Source: Dolomitihabitans soli
GTDB taxonomy: Bacteria > Actinomycetota > Actinomycetes > Streptosporangiales > Streptosporangiaceae
NCBI RefSeq assembly: GCF_022213955.1
Contig: NZ_JAKNTW010000046.1
Coordinates: 1-64,000 of the forward strand
DNA length: 64,000 nucleotides
Direction: 5' to 3'
Shown: piece by piece, positions 8,931 to 18,142 of the stretch
Numbering within the stretch: the first letter of the stretch is position 1
Layout: every line of letters starts with the position of its first letter
Notes under the pieces: model-generated
Seen by the model: the letters and a program-made list of their open reading frames with translations, nothing else
The model's database searches: none
What the model was told of the DNA's origin: nothing
Position numbers and translations under genes: made by a program

Positions 8931-9776
8931 ATGAGCGCGCTGAGACTCGATGGCAAGGCCACCGCAACGAAGATCAAGTCAGACCTGTCGGTACGGGTCG
9001 CCGCGCTCAGGGAGCGCGGGATCACGCCGGGACTGGGCACCGTGCTGGTGGGCGACGACCCGGGCAGCCAGATCTACGTGGCCGGCAAGCACCGTGACTG
9101 CGCCGAGGTCGGGATCGCCTCGATCCGCAGAGACCTGCCCGACACCGCGACCCAGGCCGAGGTCGAGGCGGTCATCGACGAGCTCAACGACTCGCCCGAG
9201 TGCACCGGCTACATCGTCCAGCTTCCGCTGCCCCGCCACCTCGACACCATGGCCCTGCTGGAGCGGATCGACCCGGCCAAGGACGCCGACGGTCTCCACC
9301 CGGTCAACCTCGGCCGGCTGGTGCACATGGTCGACGCGCCGCTGCCCTGCACGCCGCGCGGCATCATCGCCCTCCTCCAGGAGTACGGCGTGCCGATCAA
9401 GGGCGCGGAGGTCGTGATCGTCGGCCGTGGCATCACCGTCGGCCGTTCGCTCGGCCTGCTGCTGACCCGCCGCACCGAGAACGCCACGGTGACCACCTGC
9501 CACACCGGCACCCAGGACCTGGCCGGCCACGTGCGCCGAGCCGACATCGTGGTCGCGGCCGCCGGCGTGCCGGGGCTCATCACCGCGGACATGGTCAAGC
9601 CGGGCGCCGCGGTGCTCGACGTCGGCGTCTCACGGATCGACGGCAAGCTCGCCGGCGACGTGGCGACCGACGTCGCCGAGGTGGCCGGCCAGATGGCGCC
9701 GAACCCCGGCGGTGTCGGCCCGATGACCAGGGCCATGCTGCTCACCAACGTCGTCGAAGCCGCCGAGCGGAAGTGA
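8931..9776 (+). CDS. folD: Bifunctional methylene-THF dehydrogenase / methenyl-THF cyclohydrolase
   Basis: FolD interconverts 5,10-methylene- and 10-formyl-tetrahydrofolate, supplying the one-carbon donor used by PurN and PurH nearby. The 281-residue protein shows the catalytic Tyr/Lys segment [15 protein letters not shown] near residue 50, [13 protein letters not shown], the folate-loop [23 protein letters not shown], and the NADP-binding [14 protein letters not shown]. It ends with the conserved [15 protein letters not shown]. The length is normal for the family, and the start ATG at 8931 fits the family N-terminus [10 protein letters not shown]. Confidence 0.97.
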   Translation: MSALRLDGKATATKIKSDLSVRVAALRERGITPGLGTVLVGDDPGSQIYVAGKHRDCAEVGIASIRRDLPDTATQAEVEAVIDELNDSPECTGYIVQLPLPRHLDTMALLERIDPAKDADGLHPVNLGRLVHMVDAPLPCTPRGIIALLQEYGVPIKGAEVVIVGRGITVGRSLGLLLTRRTENATVTTCHTGTQDLAGHVRRADIVVAAAGVPGLITADMVKPGAAVLDVGVSRIDGKLAGDVATDVAEVAGQMAPNPGGVGPMTRAMLLTNVVEAAERK

Positions 9777-9780
9777 CCCC

Positions 9781-9812
9781 GTGACGCCATGGGATCACTC
9801 CCATGGCGTCAC
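9781..9812. terminator. Bidirectional hairpin terminator between folD and the FHA gene
   Basis: GTGACGCCATGGGA and TCCCATGGCGTCAC form a perfect 14-bp stem with a 4-base loop (TCAC). It starts 5 bases after the folD stop codon and covers the stop codon of the convergent FHA gene, so it can end both transcripts. Confidence 0.8.
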
Positions 9813-10459
9813 GAAGCGCGTCGGCCCGCTGCCGAATGATTCTCGGTGGCGGGGGTGCCCGCTGAGCGCTGGGGCGGCACGACCGGGGTCGGCCTGACCA
9901 GCCCGAGGGCCACGACCTCATTGGCCAGACGTGTGCGCCGATTGGTGCCCTCCGGGATCCGGAACTTCTGGTAAAGCCTGAGCAGGTGCTGCTTGACCGC
10001 CGCCTCCGTGACCACGAGATCGTCGGCGATCTCCCGCGCGGTGGCGGGAGCGACGAACGCCTCGTCGGACAGGGCGGGGCGGCACAAGGAGGTCAGCACA
10101 TCGACCTCGCGCCTGGTCAGCTCTGGTGCCGCGGCGCGGCGCAGCTCGACCTCGGGAGTGAAGTCCTCCCGTGGAATCCCACCGATCCTGCCGCGAGCGG
10201 CACCGAAGGAGACGACGTCACCGTCGTCGAGCACCCTCCGGGCGATCGGCCTGCCGTTCACCCGGGTGCCGTTGCGAGACAGCCCCAGGTCGACGACGTA
10301 GAGATAGGGTCCGCGCCTGACGAACTCGGCGTGCAGTCTGGACACGCTTGGGTCCGTCAGCCGGATGTCGACACCACGGCCTCGGCCGACCGTAGTGATC
10401 TCGGGGCGCAACGGGACAACCTCGCCACTGTCCTCGACGCGTATGAACGGCCCCTCCAC
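9809..10459 (-). CDS. FHA-domain protein with C-terminal helix-turn-helix region
   Basis: The 216-residue protein has an N-terminal forkhead-associated domain, about residues 5-95, with the phosphothreonine-binding pattern TTVGRGRGVDIRL, then DPSVSRLHAEF and SRNGTRVNG. After a linker comes PELTRREVDVLTSLCRP and a helical stretch REIADDLVVTEAAVKQHLLRLYQKF that resembles the DNA-binding helix-turn-helix of LuxR-type regulators. FHA domains bind proteins phosphorylated by Ser/Thr kinases. The GTG start at 10459 has GGGAGG upstream. It is divergent from citrate synthase. I infer a transcription regulator responding to Ser/Thr phosphorylation; its targets are unknown. Confidence 0.82.
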   Translation of the reverse strand: MEGPFIRVEDSGEVVPLRPEITTVGRGRGVDIRLTDPSVSRLHAEFVRRGPYLYVVDLGLSRNGTRVNGRPIARRVLDDGDVVSFGAARGRIGGIPREDFTPEVELRRAAAPELTRREVDVLTSLCRPALSDEAFVAPATAREIADDLVVTEAAVKQHLLRLYQKFRIPEGTNRRTRLANEVVALGLVRPTPVVPPQRSAGTPATENHSAAGRRAS

Positions 10460-10640
10460 GGCAGTTCCTCCCCAGGTAGCCCGCCGTATCTTCTGCTATA
10501 GCTCCGGCTTACCCAAACGAGGGGATGGGGAATCGCCTTTGCCGTAAGGAGAATCCAGCTCGATTTTGGCCTGAGGCTTCGGACAAGGTTTTACCTGCTC
10601 ACAGGTAGACTTCGGGCCAAGATAAGCGGAGGAAATACAC
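10460..10640. promoter_or_regulatory. Divergent promoter region, FHA-HTH gene / citrate synthase
   Basis: This 181-base gap must drive both genes. It holds an inverted repeat TACCTG-CTCA-CAGGTA near 10591-10606, about 35 bases before the citrate synthase ATG. GGAGG sits close to the ATG at 10641. The repeat is a candidate binding site for the divergent HTH protein. No clear -35/-10 pair stands out. Confidence 0.4.
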
Positions 10641-11762
10641 ATGGCGGACAAGCCCACCAAAGGTCTCGCCGACGTCGTCGCCGCGTCAACAGCGCTCAGC
10701 GACATCGACGGGAAGGCCGGTCGCCTCTTCTATCGTGGCTACGACATCCACGATCTGGCCGGCCGTACGACTTTCGAAGAGACCGCCCACCTGTTGCAGC
10801 GCGGCTCGCTTCCGACCAGCGGGCAGCTCGCGGCCTACGACGAGGAGTTGAGCCAGGGGCGTGCCCTGGGCGCGCTCGTCGAGGCGAACATCCCCGAGAT
10901 CGCCGAGCGGGGGGCGCCGATGGAGGCGCTGCGCACCCTCGTCTCGCTGGCGGGCGCGGAGAGTCCGGACAAGGACTCCAACTCAGCCGAGGCCAACCTG
11001 CGCAAGGCGGCGCGACTGACCGCCCAGCAGCCGATCCTCGTCGCGCGCTACCACGCCGCCCGGTCGGGCAGGACCGTGGCGGACCCTGACCCCGAGTTGA
11101 GCGTCGCCGCCAACTTCCTGCTCCAGATCACCGGGCAGGTGCCCGACCCGCGCGCGGTCGAGATCCTCGACGCCTGCCTCGTGCTGCACGCCGATCACAC
11201 CATGAACGCCTCCACGTTCGCGGCCCGCGTCTGCGCGGCGACCCTGTCGGACATGCACTCGGCGATCGTCGCCGCGATCGGCACGCTGAAGGGCCCCCTG
11301 CACGGCGGCGCGAACGAGCAGGTCATGCGCACCCTGCAGGGCATCGCGCCGGACAAGGTGGCGTCCGTGGTCCGGGAGAAGCTCGCGAACGGCGAGAAGA
11401 TCATGGGCTTCGGGCACCGGGTCTACAAGACCGAGGACCCCCGGGCCACCCACCTGCGCAAGATGTCGCAGGAACTCGCCGAGTCCGGCGGCGACGACAC
11501 GTTCTTCCGGATGTCGCGGGAGATGGAGGAGGTCGTCCTGGCCGAGAAGGGCCTCTATCCGAACGTCGACTTCTATGCGGCGACCGTCTACCACTATCTT
11601 GGGATACCCACCGACCTGTTCACGCCGGTCTTCTCCGTGAGCCGCATGTCGGGATGGACTGCGCACGTGATCGAGCAGCACGCTGACAACCGGCTCATCC
11701 GGCCTGACAGCGAGTACATCGGCGAGCGCGACCAGAAGTGGAAGCCGATAGACGAGCGGTGA
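10641..11762 (+). CDS. Citrate synthase / 2-methylcitrate synthase family
   Basis: The 373-residue enzyme is of the short citrate synthase type. It opens with KGLADVVAASTALSDIDGKA and the RLFYRGYDIHDLA signature. The active-site residues are the His of LVLHADHTMNAST, the His of MGFGHRVYKTEDPR and the Asp of NVDFYAATVYHYLGIP. It condenses acetyl-CoA with oxaloacetate (or propionyl-CoA in methylcitrate synthases), and sequence alone does not settle which acyl-CoA is preferred. The location with icd, mdh and sucD favours a TCA-cycle role. Its stop overlaps the start of the DUF3017 gene by 4 bp. Confidence 0.94.
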   Translation: MADKPTKGLADVVAASTALSDIDGKAGRLFYRGYDIHDLAGRTTFEETAHLLQRGSLPTSGQLAAYDEELSQGRALGALVEANIPEIAERGAPMEALRTLVSLAGAESPDKDSNSAEANLRKAARLTAQQPILVARYHAARSGRTVADPDPELSVAANFLLQITGQVPDPRAVEILDACLVLHADHTMNASTFAARVCAATLSDMHSAIVAAIGTLKGPLHGGANEQVMRTLQGIAPDKVASVVREKLANGEKIMGFGHRVYKTEDPRATHLRKMSQELAESGGDDTFFRMSREMEEVVLAEKGLYPNVDFYAATVYHYLGIPTDLFTPVFSVSRMSGWTAHVIEQHADNRLIRPDSEYIGERDQKWKPIDER

Positions 11763-12049
11763 CAGAGACACAGAACGAGAGCCGAGGACCGTACGCCATC
11801 GTGCTGGTGGGTACGGTCCTGGGCGTGTCCACGGTCTTTCTGGGGATCCCGCCCGTGGTCGCCGTCCCGCTCGGCGGGGCGTTCCTGTTGTTCGGCGCCG
11901 TCCTGCGGATGGCGCTGCCCGAGTCGCGGGCCGGTTGGCTCGCCGTACGGGGGAAGACGACGGACGTCGTCACTCTCGCGCTGCTCGGGGCGCTGCTGGG
12001 ACTGGGCGGTCTGCTGCTCCTGGTTCCCCGGCATTGGATCATCGGTTGA
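11759..12049 (+). CDS. DUF3017 family membrane protein
   Basis: A 96-residue protein with three hydrophobic segments: about 15-33 (YAIVLVGTVLGVSTVFLG), 34-53 (PVVAVPLGGAFLLFGAVLRM) and 73-90 (VVTLALLGALLGLGGLLLLV). DUF3017 proteins are short actinobacterial membrane proteins usually found near folD and TCA genes; the function is unknown. The GTG at 11759 overlaps the citrate synthase stop (GTGA), implying coupled translation. An in-frame ATG 21 bases earlier lies inside the upstream gene and is less likely. Confidence 0.82.
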   Translation: MTETQNESRGPYAIVLVGTVLGVSTVFLGIPPVVAVPLGGAFLLFGAVLRMALPESRAGWLAVRGKTTDVVTLALLGALLGLGGLLLLVPRHWIIG

Positions 12050-12154
12050 AAGGGCGGCCCGCGAGACGTACGCGACCGTCCGATAGCCTCAACGGCCAGT
12101 GAGCCTCATAAAGGACTGTCTGGTCATTGTTAGTTCAGAAGGGGAACCACACGC

Positions 12155-13372
12155 ATGCCCAAGATCAAGGTAGAGAACCCCGTCGTCGAGCTTGACGGCG
12201 ACGAGATGACGCGGATCATCTGGCAGTTCATCAAAGACCAGCTGATCCTTCCCTACCTCGACGTCGATCTCAAGTACTACGACCTCGGCATCGAGCACCG
12301 CGACGCGACCGACGACCAGGTCACGATCGACTCCGCGAACGCGATCAAGCAGTACGGCGTGGGCGTCAAGTGCGCCACGATCACGCCGGACGAGGCCCGG
12401 GTCGAGGAGTTCGGCCTCAAGAAGATGTGGCGCTCGCCCAACGGCACCATCCGCAACATCCTCGGCGGCGTCATCTTCCGCGAGCCGATCATCATGTCGA
12501 ACGTGCCGCGGCTCGTCCCCGGCTGGACCAAGCCGATCGTCGTCGGCCGTCACGCCTTCGGCGACCAGTACCGCGCCACCGACTTCAAGGTGCCGGGCGA
12601 GGGGTCGCTGACCTTGACGTTCACCCCGAAGGACGGCAGCGAGCCGATCGAGCTCGACGTCTACGACTTCCCCGGCAGCGGCGTCGCGATGGCGATGTAC
12701 AACCTGGACGACTCGATCAGGGACTTCGCCCGCGCCTCCATGAGGTACGGCCTGAACAGGAACTACCCGGTCTACCTCTCGACGAAGAACACCATCCTGA
12801 AGGCCTACGACGGCCGCTTCAAGGACATCTTCGCCGAGGTCTTCGAGAGCGAGTTCAAGGCCGACTTCGAGGCCGCCGGCATCACCTACGAGCACCGCCT
12901 GATCGACGACATGGTCGCGGCGGCGATGAAGTGGGAGGGCGGCTACGTCTGGGCGTGCAAGAACTACGACGGTGACGTCCAGTCGGACACCGTGGCGCAG
13001 GGCTTCGGCTCGCTCGGCCTGATGACCTCGGTCCTGATGACCCCCGACGGGCGGACCGTCGAGGCCGAGGCCGCGCACGGCACCGTCACCCGGCACTTCC
13101 GCCAGCACCAGCAGGGCAAGCCCACCTCCACGAACCCGATCGCCTCGATCTTCGCGTGGACCCGTGGCCTGCAGCACCGCGGCAAGCTCGACAACACTCC
13201 CGCGGTGAGCGACTTCGCGGACAAGCTGGAGCAGGTCTGCGTCGAGACCGTCGAGGGCGGTCAGATGACCAAGGACCTGGCGCTCCTGGTGGGCGGCGAC
13301 GCACAGTGGCTGACCACCCAGGACTTCCTGGCGGCGCTGGACGAGAACCTCAAGAAGAAGATGTCTGTTTGA
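12155..13372 (+). CDS. icd: NADP-dependent isocitrate dehydrogenase (dimeric type)
   Basis: A 405-residue enzyme of the eukaryote-like homodimeric class. It shows [18 protein letters not shown] at the N-terminus, the substrate loop [19 protein letters not shown], and [13 protein letters not shown]. The catalytic Tyr/Lys region is [18 protein letters not shown], followed by [15 protein letters not shown] with metal-binding Asp and the C-terminal [16 protein letters not shown], part of the NADP site. It makes 2-oxoglutarate and NADPH. AAGGGG precedes the ATG, and a clear hairpin terminator follows the stop. Confidence 0.97.
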   Translation: MPKIKVENPVVELDGDEMTRIIWQFIKDQLILPYLDVDLKYYDLGIEHRDATDDQVTIDSANAIKQYGVGVKCATITPDEARVEEFGLKKMWRSPNGTIRNILGGVIFREPIIMSNVPRLVPGWTKPIVVGRHAFGDQYRATDFKVPGEGSLTLTFTPKDGSEPIELDVYDFPGSGVAMAMYNLDDSIRDFARASMRYGLNRNYPVYLSTKNTILKAYDGRFKDIFAEVFESEFKADFEAAGITYEHRLIDDMVAAAMKWEGGYVWACKNYDGDVQSDTVAQGFGSLGLMTSVLMTPDGRTVEAEAAHGTVTRHFRQHQQGKPTSTNPIASIFAWTRGLQHRGKLDNTPAVSDFADKLEQVCVETVEGGQMTKDLALLVGGDAQWLTTQDFLAALDENLKKKMSV

Positions 13373-13376
13373 TGGT

Positions 13377-13402
13377 GAAGGGCCGCCTCCGGGCGGCCCT
13401 TC
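13377..13402 (+). terminator. Hairpin terminator after icd
   Basis: GAAGGGCCGCC and GGCGGCCCTTC form an 11-bp perfect stem around a TCCG loop, starting 4 bases past the icd stop. Confidence 0.85.
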
Positions 13403-13520
13403 GCACGCCTGCTCCCGAGGTCACGTAGGGGTAACTCGTGCCCGGTGACGTGCTGTGGCAGGCGGCGGGGCCGTAAGGTTTGCCTGGTCGGAACTTTGCG
13501 AAACCGTGGTGGGGACGAGG

Positions 13521-15467
13521 ATGCCGCAGATAGGGCCGCTTCTGGCGGGGGATCCCAGCCGGTTGGGCTCCTTTCGCCTGTCCGGGCGCATCGGAGAGGG
13601 CGGGCAGGGGGTCGTCTTCCTTGGCGTCAGCGACACGGGCGAGCGTGCCGCGATCAAGCTTCTGCACGTCAGATTCAGCGGGGACACGATCGCGCGGTCC
13701 CGGTTCGCCCGGGAGCTGCGCGCCTCCCAGCGGGTGGCGTCCTTCTGCACGGCGAAGGTGATCGGCGCCGACCTCGAAGGCGACGTCCCCTACATCGCGA
13801 GCGAGTACATCGACGGCAGGTCGCTGCGGGACGTCGTCGACAGTGACGGACCGCTCCGCGGCCCGGCGCTGGAACGGCTCGCGGTCGGCACGGCCACCGC
13901 GCTGACCGCCATCCACCACGCCTCGATCGTGCACCGCGACTTCAAGCCGGACAACGTGCTGATCGCCGCCGACGGCCCCCGGGTGGTCGACTTCGGCATC
14001 GCCAGGATCGTCGACTCGACCGGCACCATCACCAGCAGGGCCATCGGCACCCCCGCCTACATGGCGCCCGAGCAGATCGCCGGTGACGAGGTCGGCCCCT
14101 TCACCGATGTGTTCGCCTGGGGCGCGACGATCGCGTTCGCGGCCACCGGCGAGACGGTGTTCGAGGGCAGCTCGATCGCCGTGGTGCTGAACCGCATCCT
14201 CAACCACGAGGTCGACGTCAGCGCCCTGCCCGAGCCGTTGCGCAGCGTGGTGCGGTCCTCGCTGGCCAAGCCGGCGGCGTCGCGCCCCTCGGCCGACCAG
14301 ATCCTGCTGCGGCTGCTCGGCCACCCGGAGAACGCCGACGCCTCACCCGCCGTGCTCACCCAGGGCGTCCGCCTCGCCGCCGCCAGACCGGTCGGCGACA
14401 ACGACGCCACCCGGCTGGCGCGGCTGCCGGTGAACCCCGGGCAGCGCACCACCCACTCCTCGTCCCCGGTGCCGCTGCCGCGTCCCCCGGACATCCCGCC
14501 GCCGAGCTGGCAGACGCCGCCGCCGACCACCCGCGCGCTGACCGAGCCGATCGGGCGCAAACGTTCCCGCACGCCGTGGCTGGTGCTGCTGGTGCTCGTC
14601 GTCCTGGCGGCCGGGGGCGCCGGCGCGGCGTACGCCATGGGCTGGCGGCCCGCCTTCCTCTCGGCTCCCGCGCCCGATACGACCACCGATCCCGCCCCGA
14701 CCGACGGCGGCCCCGCCTCCTACTCCTCGGTCGTCGACAAGGCCGCCGGGACCGGCAAGCTCACCATCGGCATGCGCGACTCCCTGCCGGGCATCGCGTT
14801 GATGGCCGGCGACAAGTCCTGGGCGGGTTTCGAGGTGGACCTCGCCACCGAGATCGCCGAGGCCCTCGGCGTGCCCAGGAGCGGCATCACCTTCCGCGCG
14901 ACGAGCAAGCAGGAACGTCCGGGGCTGCTCGACGCCGGCGAGGTCGACCTGGTCATCTCGACTTACGCGATCAACGACGTCGACCAGGTGTCCTTCGCCG
15001 GGCCGTACTATCTCGCGCACGTCGACGTGCTCGTCAAGGACGGCTCGCCGATCGTCGACGCGGCCGGTCTGGAGGGCAGACGGCTGTGCCAGCCGGCTTC
15101 CAGCCTCTCGGTGGCGGCCGTGCAGCGCCGGGTGAAGGTCGTGGAGCTGGTGCCCGTGACCACCTACTCGGAGTGTGTCGACCACCTCCTGGCGGGCCGG
15201 GTCGACGCCATCCCGGGCGACGATCTGCTGCTCGCCGGGTTCGCCAACCGGGAGAACATCCGGTTCAAGGTGCTCGGGCTGAAGCTCACCGACGAGCGGT
15301 ACGCGGTGGCGCTGAAGAAGGGCGACGAGGGTGGCTGCACCGCCGTACGGGCGGCCGTCGCGGGGCTGTACGCCGATGGGACGATCAAGACGTTGCTCGA
15401 CAAGCACTTCTCCAAGGTCGAGTTCGCCCCGGAGGAAAAGCTCCCCGCGATGCAACCCTGCGGCTGA
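13521..15467 (+). CDS. Membrane Ser/Thr protein kinase fused to an extracellular solute-binding domain
   Basis: The 648-residue protein has a complete kinase domain at about 15-265: glycine loop GRIGEGGQGVV, Lys46 in AAIKLL, catalytic Asp140 in VHRDFKPDN, Asp157 in DFG and the APE motif. A Pro/Thr-rich linker leads to one transmembrane helix at about 353-371 (WLVLLVLVVLAAGGAGAAY). Outside is a type-2 periplasmic-binding domain from about 412 on (TGKLTIGMRDSLPGIALM, AGFEVDLATEIAEALG, DLVISTYAIND). This resembles the SBP_bac_3 family that binds amino acids. It is therefore probably a receptor kinase sensing a small extracellular ligand. The ATG at 13521 follows GGGGACGAGG. It sits between icd and mdh. 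Confidence 0.93.
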   Translation: MPQIGPLLAGDPSRLGSFRLSGRIGEGGQGVVFLGVSDTGERAAIKLLHVRFSGDTIARSRFARELRASQRVASFCTAKVIGADLEGDVPYIASEYIDGRSLRDVVDSDGPLRGPALERLAVGTATALTAIHHASIVHRDFKPDNVLIAADGPRVVDFGIARIVDSTGTITSRAIGTPAYMAPEQIAGDEVGPFTDVFAWGATIAFAATGETVFEGSSIAVVLNRILNHEVDVSALPEPLRSVVRSSLAKPAASRPSADQILLRLLGHPENADASPAVLTQGVRLAAARPVGDNDATRLARLPVNPGQRTTHSSSPVPLPRPPDIPPPSWQTPPPTTRALTEPIGRKRSRTPWLVLLVLVVLAAGGAGAAYAMGWRPAFLSAPAPDTTTDPAPTDGGPASYSSVVDKAAGTGKLTIGMRDSLPGIALMAGDKSWAGFEVDLATEIAEALGVPRSGITFRATSKQERPGLLDAGEVDLVISTYAINDVDQVSFAGPYYLAHVDVLVKDGSPIVDAAGLEGRRLCQPASSLSVAAVQRRVKVVELVPVTTYSECVDHLLAGRVDAIPGDDLLLAGFANRENIRFKVLGLKLTDERYAVALKKGDEGGCTAVRAAVAGLYADGTIKTLLDKHFSKVEFAPEEKLPAMQPCG

Positions 15468-16514
<1,047 letters not shown>

Positions 16515-16531
16515 CCCGTTCCATGGCGACT

Positions 16532-16558
16532 CGAAGCCCCGGCCTGACCGGGGCTTCG
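16532..16558 (+). terminator. Hairpin terminator after mdh
   Basis: CGAAGCCCCGG and CCGGGGCTTCG form an 11-bp perfect stem with loop CCTGA, 17 bases after the mdh stop, followed by a short T-rich run (TGTTTCC). Confidence 0.85.
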
Positions 16559-16646
16559 GTGTTTCCGGACATCCGCTGGCGGCGTGTCGTGCCAGGTCAG
16601 CGGGGTTGTGGGGCCCAGAATGAGCGCCGAGCGTCATGGGGGGATC

Positions 16647-17432
16647 ATGAAGGGTTTCGCGGCGGGGGTTGTCGCAGGGGTGCTGGCCGCAGGGGGCGTG
16701 TCAGGGGTGGCCGAGGCGCGGGCGGGAGACGGACTGTCGATCCAGATCGTCTCCTATCCGAAGGTCGCCCAGCCGGGGCGGCCGGTCGCCTACCGGGTGG
16801 AGATGCGCAACGCGGGGCCGGGGGACACCGTGCCGCCGCCGCTGCGGGTGGTGTTGCCGCCGGAGGTGAAGCTCCTCAACGTGGACGTCGTCGAGTGCCG
16901 GACCGGCGGCGGGCACGAGGTGACCTGTCCGCCGCGGGGCCCGGTGCGGGCGGGCGGCACCGGGGCGGTGACCGTGGTGGGGCTGGTCGACCCGCATGCG
17001 CGCGGTCCGCTGGGCGCGAAGGCCGTGCTGGGGACGCACACCGCGGAGACGACGACGGGTGTCGGGGAGGGGGCCGACCTCGCGTTGCGGCTCAGCCGGG
17101 ACGGGCGGCCGATGCGGATGGCCCGGAGCGGGCGGCAGGTCTTCCGGATCGGCGCGGTGATCTGGAATCACGGTCCGCACACCGTGCGGGACGCCCAGCT
17201 GTTCCTGCGTGCGCGCCAGGCCCGGCTGGTGGAGGCCGTGGGGGCGCGCTGCGGTGACTCGGAGGGGTACGTGGGATGCCGGGTGCCTGCCGTACAGCCG
17301 GGGGAGAGGGCCAGGTTCGAGCTGCTCTTCCGGTCGAAGCGGGCGGCGGCGAGCGCCAGCGCGGTGGTCTACTCCGCCAAGTTCGGTGATCGGCGTCCGG
17401 GCAACGACAAGGCCAGGCTGCGGCTGGGCTGA
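16647..17432 (+). CDS. Secreted protein with DUF11-like beta-sandwich repeats
   Basis: The 261-residue protein begins with a signal peptide (MKGFAAGVVAGVLAAGGVSG, likely cleaved after AEA near residue 25). Two domains of roughly 110 residues follow. Each has patterns typical of DUF11-type immunoglobulin-like domains: the AQPGRPVAYRVEMRNAGPGD segment in the first, and AVIWNHGPHTVRDAQLFLRA with paired cysteines (ARCGDSEGYVGCRVP) in the second. These folds usually act as cell-surface spacers or adhesins. The ATG at 16647 follows a run of six G. It stands alone and is convergent with the next gene. No enzymatic motif is seen. Confidence 0.78.
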   Translation: MKGFAAGVVAGVLAAGGVSGVAEARAGDGLSIQIVSYPKVAQPGRPVAYRVEMRNAGPGDTVPPPLRVVLPPEVKLLNVDVVECRTGGGHEVTCPPRGPVRAGGTGAVTVVGLVDPHARGPLGAKAVLGTHTAETTTGVGEGADLALRLSRDGRPMRMARSGRQVFRIGAVIWNHGPHTVRDAQLFLRARQARLVEAVGARCGDSEGYVGCRVPAVQPGERARFELLFRSKRAAASASAVVYSAKFGDRRPGNDKARLRLG

Positions 17433-17445
17433 GAGGGGGCGCACC

Positions 17446-18141
17446 TCACTCGCCGGTGCCCGCTCGCCGCCACAGCAGCGCCGCGTGGCCGTGCGCCGTC
17501 CGATGGTACGGCGGTAGATCGTCTCCGCTCCAGTAGACCTCGACCTGTGGAGCGTGCTGATCCAGCTGGATCAGCACGTGCTGGACGTCCAGGGTCAGAT
17601 CCCAAGCCGGGACTCCTGGCTCCACCTCCGCGAGGTAGATCCGCTTCCCGTCGTGTGGCGGCGTCCCCGGGCCGAACCGCCAGGCGCGCCGGATCGCCAC
17701 GACGCCGTCGTGCTCGGTCAGCGTGTCGATCACGAGGTCGTCGGTGAGATCGGCCGGTCCGGCGAAGCCGCCTTCCGTGCTGGCCGGGGTGATCGCCCTC
17801 GCCGGAACCTCGGGTGACGCCGGAGCGAAGCGGTGACCGGTCACCGGGGTGACGTCGGCGACCGGGATCCGCCGCACGGCAGCCGGCTCTCCGCCGGGGC
17901 CGAGCGCCACCAGGGCGTCCCGCAGGAGTTCGACCTCGGTGGCCGTCAACGACACGCCGAGCCCGGCCGCCGCACCTGTCAGCGTGTCGGGAAGATAGGC
18001 CAGGTCGCCTTCGGCCAGCATGGAGCGGGTGTGCGTCAGGAACTCGTCGGGGACCCGGCCCGCCAGGCACAGGAGCAGCCGGTGGATGCCTTCGAAGAGC
18101 CGCCTGACCGCTTCGTCGGGTTCGGCCCGCTCGGCGGTCAT
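17446..18141 (-). CDS. Hypothetical protein, candidate immunity protein for the upstream toxin
   Basis: A 231-residue soluble acidic protein with no signal peptide or membrane segment. I do not recognise a family. The first half is helical and Leu-rich (AVRRLFEGIHRLLLCLAGRV, TATEVELLRDALVALG). The second half is strand-rich with a WRFGPGTPPHDGKRIYLAEV stretch and many aromatic residues. The ATG at 18141 lies one base after the stop codon of the polymorphic toxin, and that gene's last codons supply the GAGGAGTGA ribosome site. Strict coupling to a toxin's 3' end is the classical position of an immunity gene, and this is the main ground for the proposed role. Confidence 0.65.
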   Translation of the reverse strand: MTAERAEPDEAVRRLFEGIHRLLLCLAGRVPDEFLTHTRSMLAEGDLAYLPDTLTGAAAGLGVSLTATEVELLRDALVALGPGGEPAAVRRIPVADVTPVTGHRFAPASPEVPARAITPASTEGGFAGPADLTDDLVIDTLTEHDGVVAIRRAWRFGPGTPPHDGKRIYLAEVEPGVPAWDLTLDVQHVLIQLDQHAPQVEVYWSGDDLPPYHRTAHGHAALLWRRAGTGE

Positions 18142-18142
18142 G

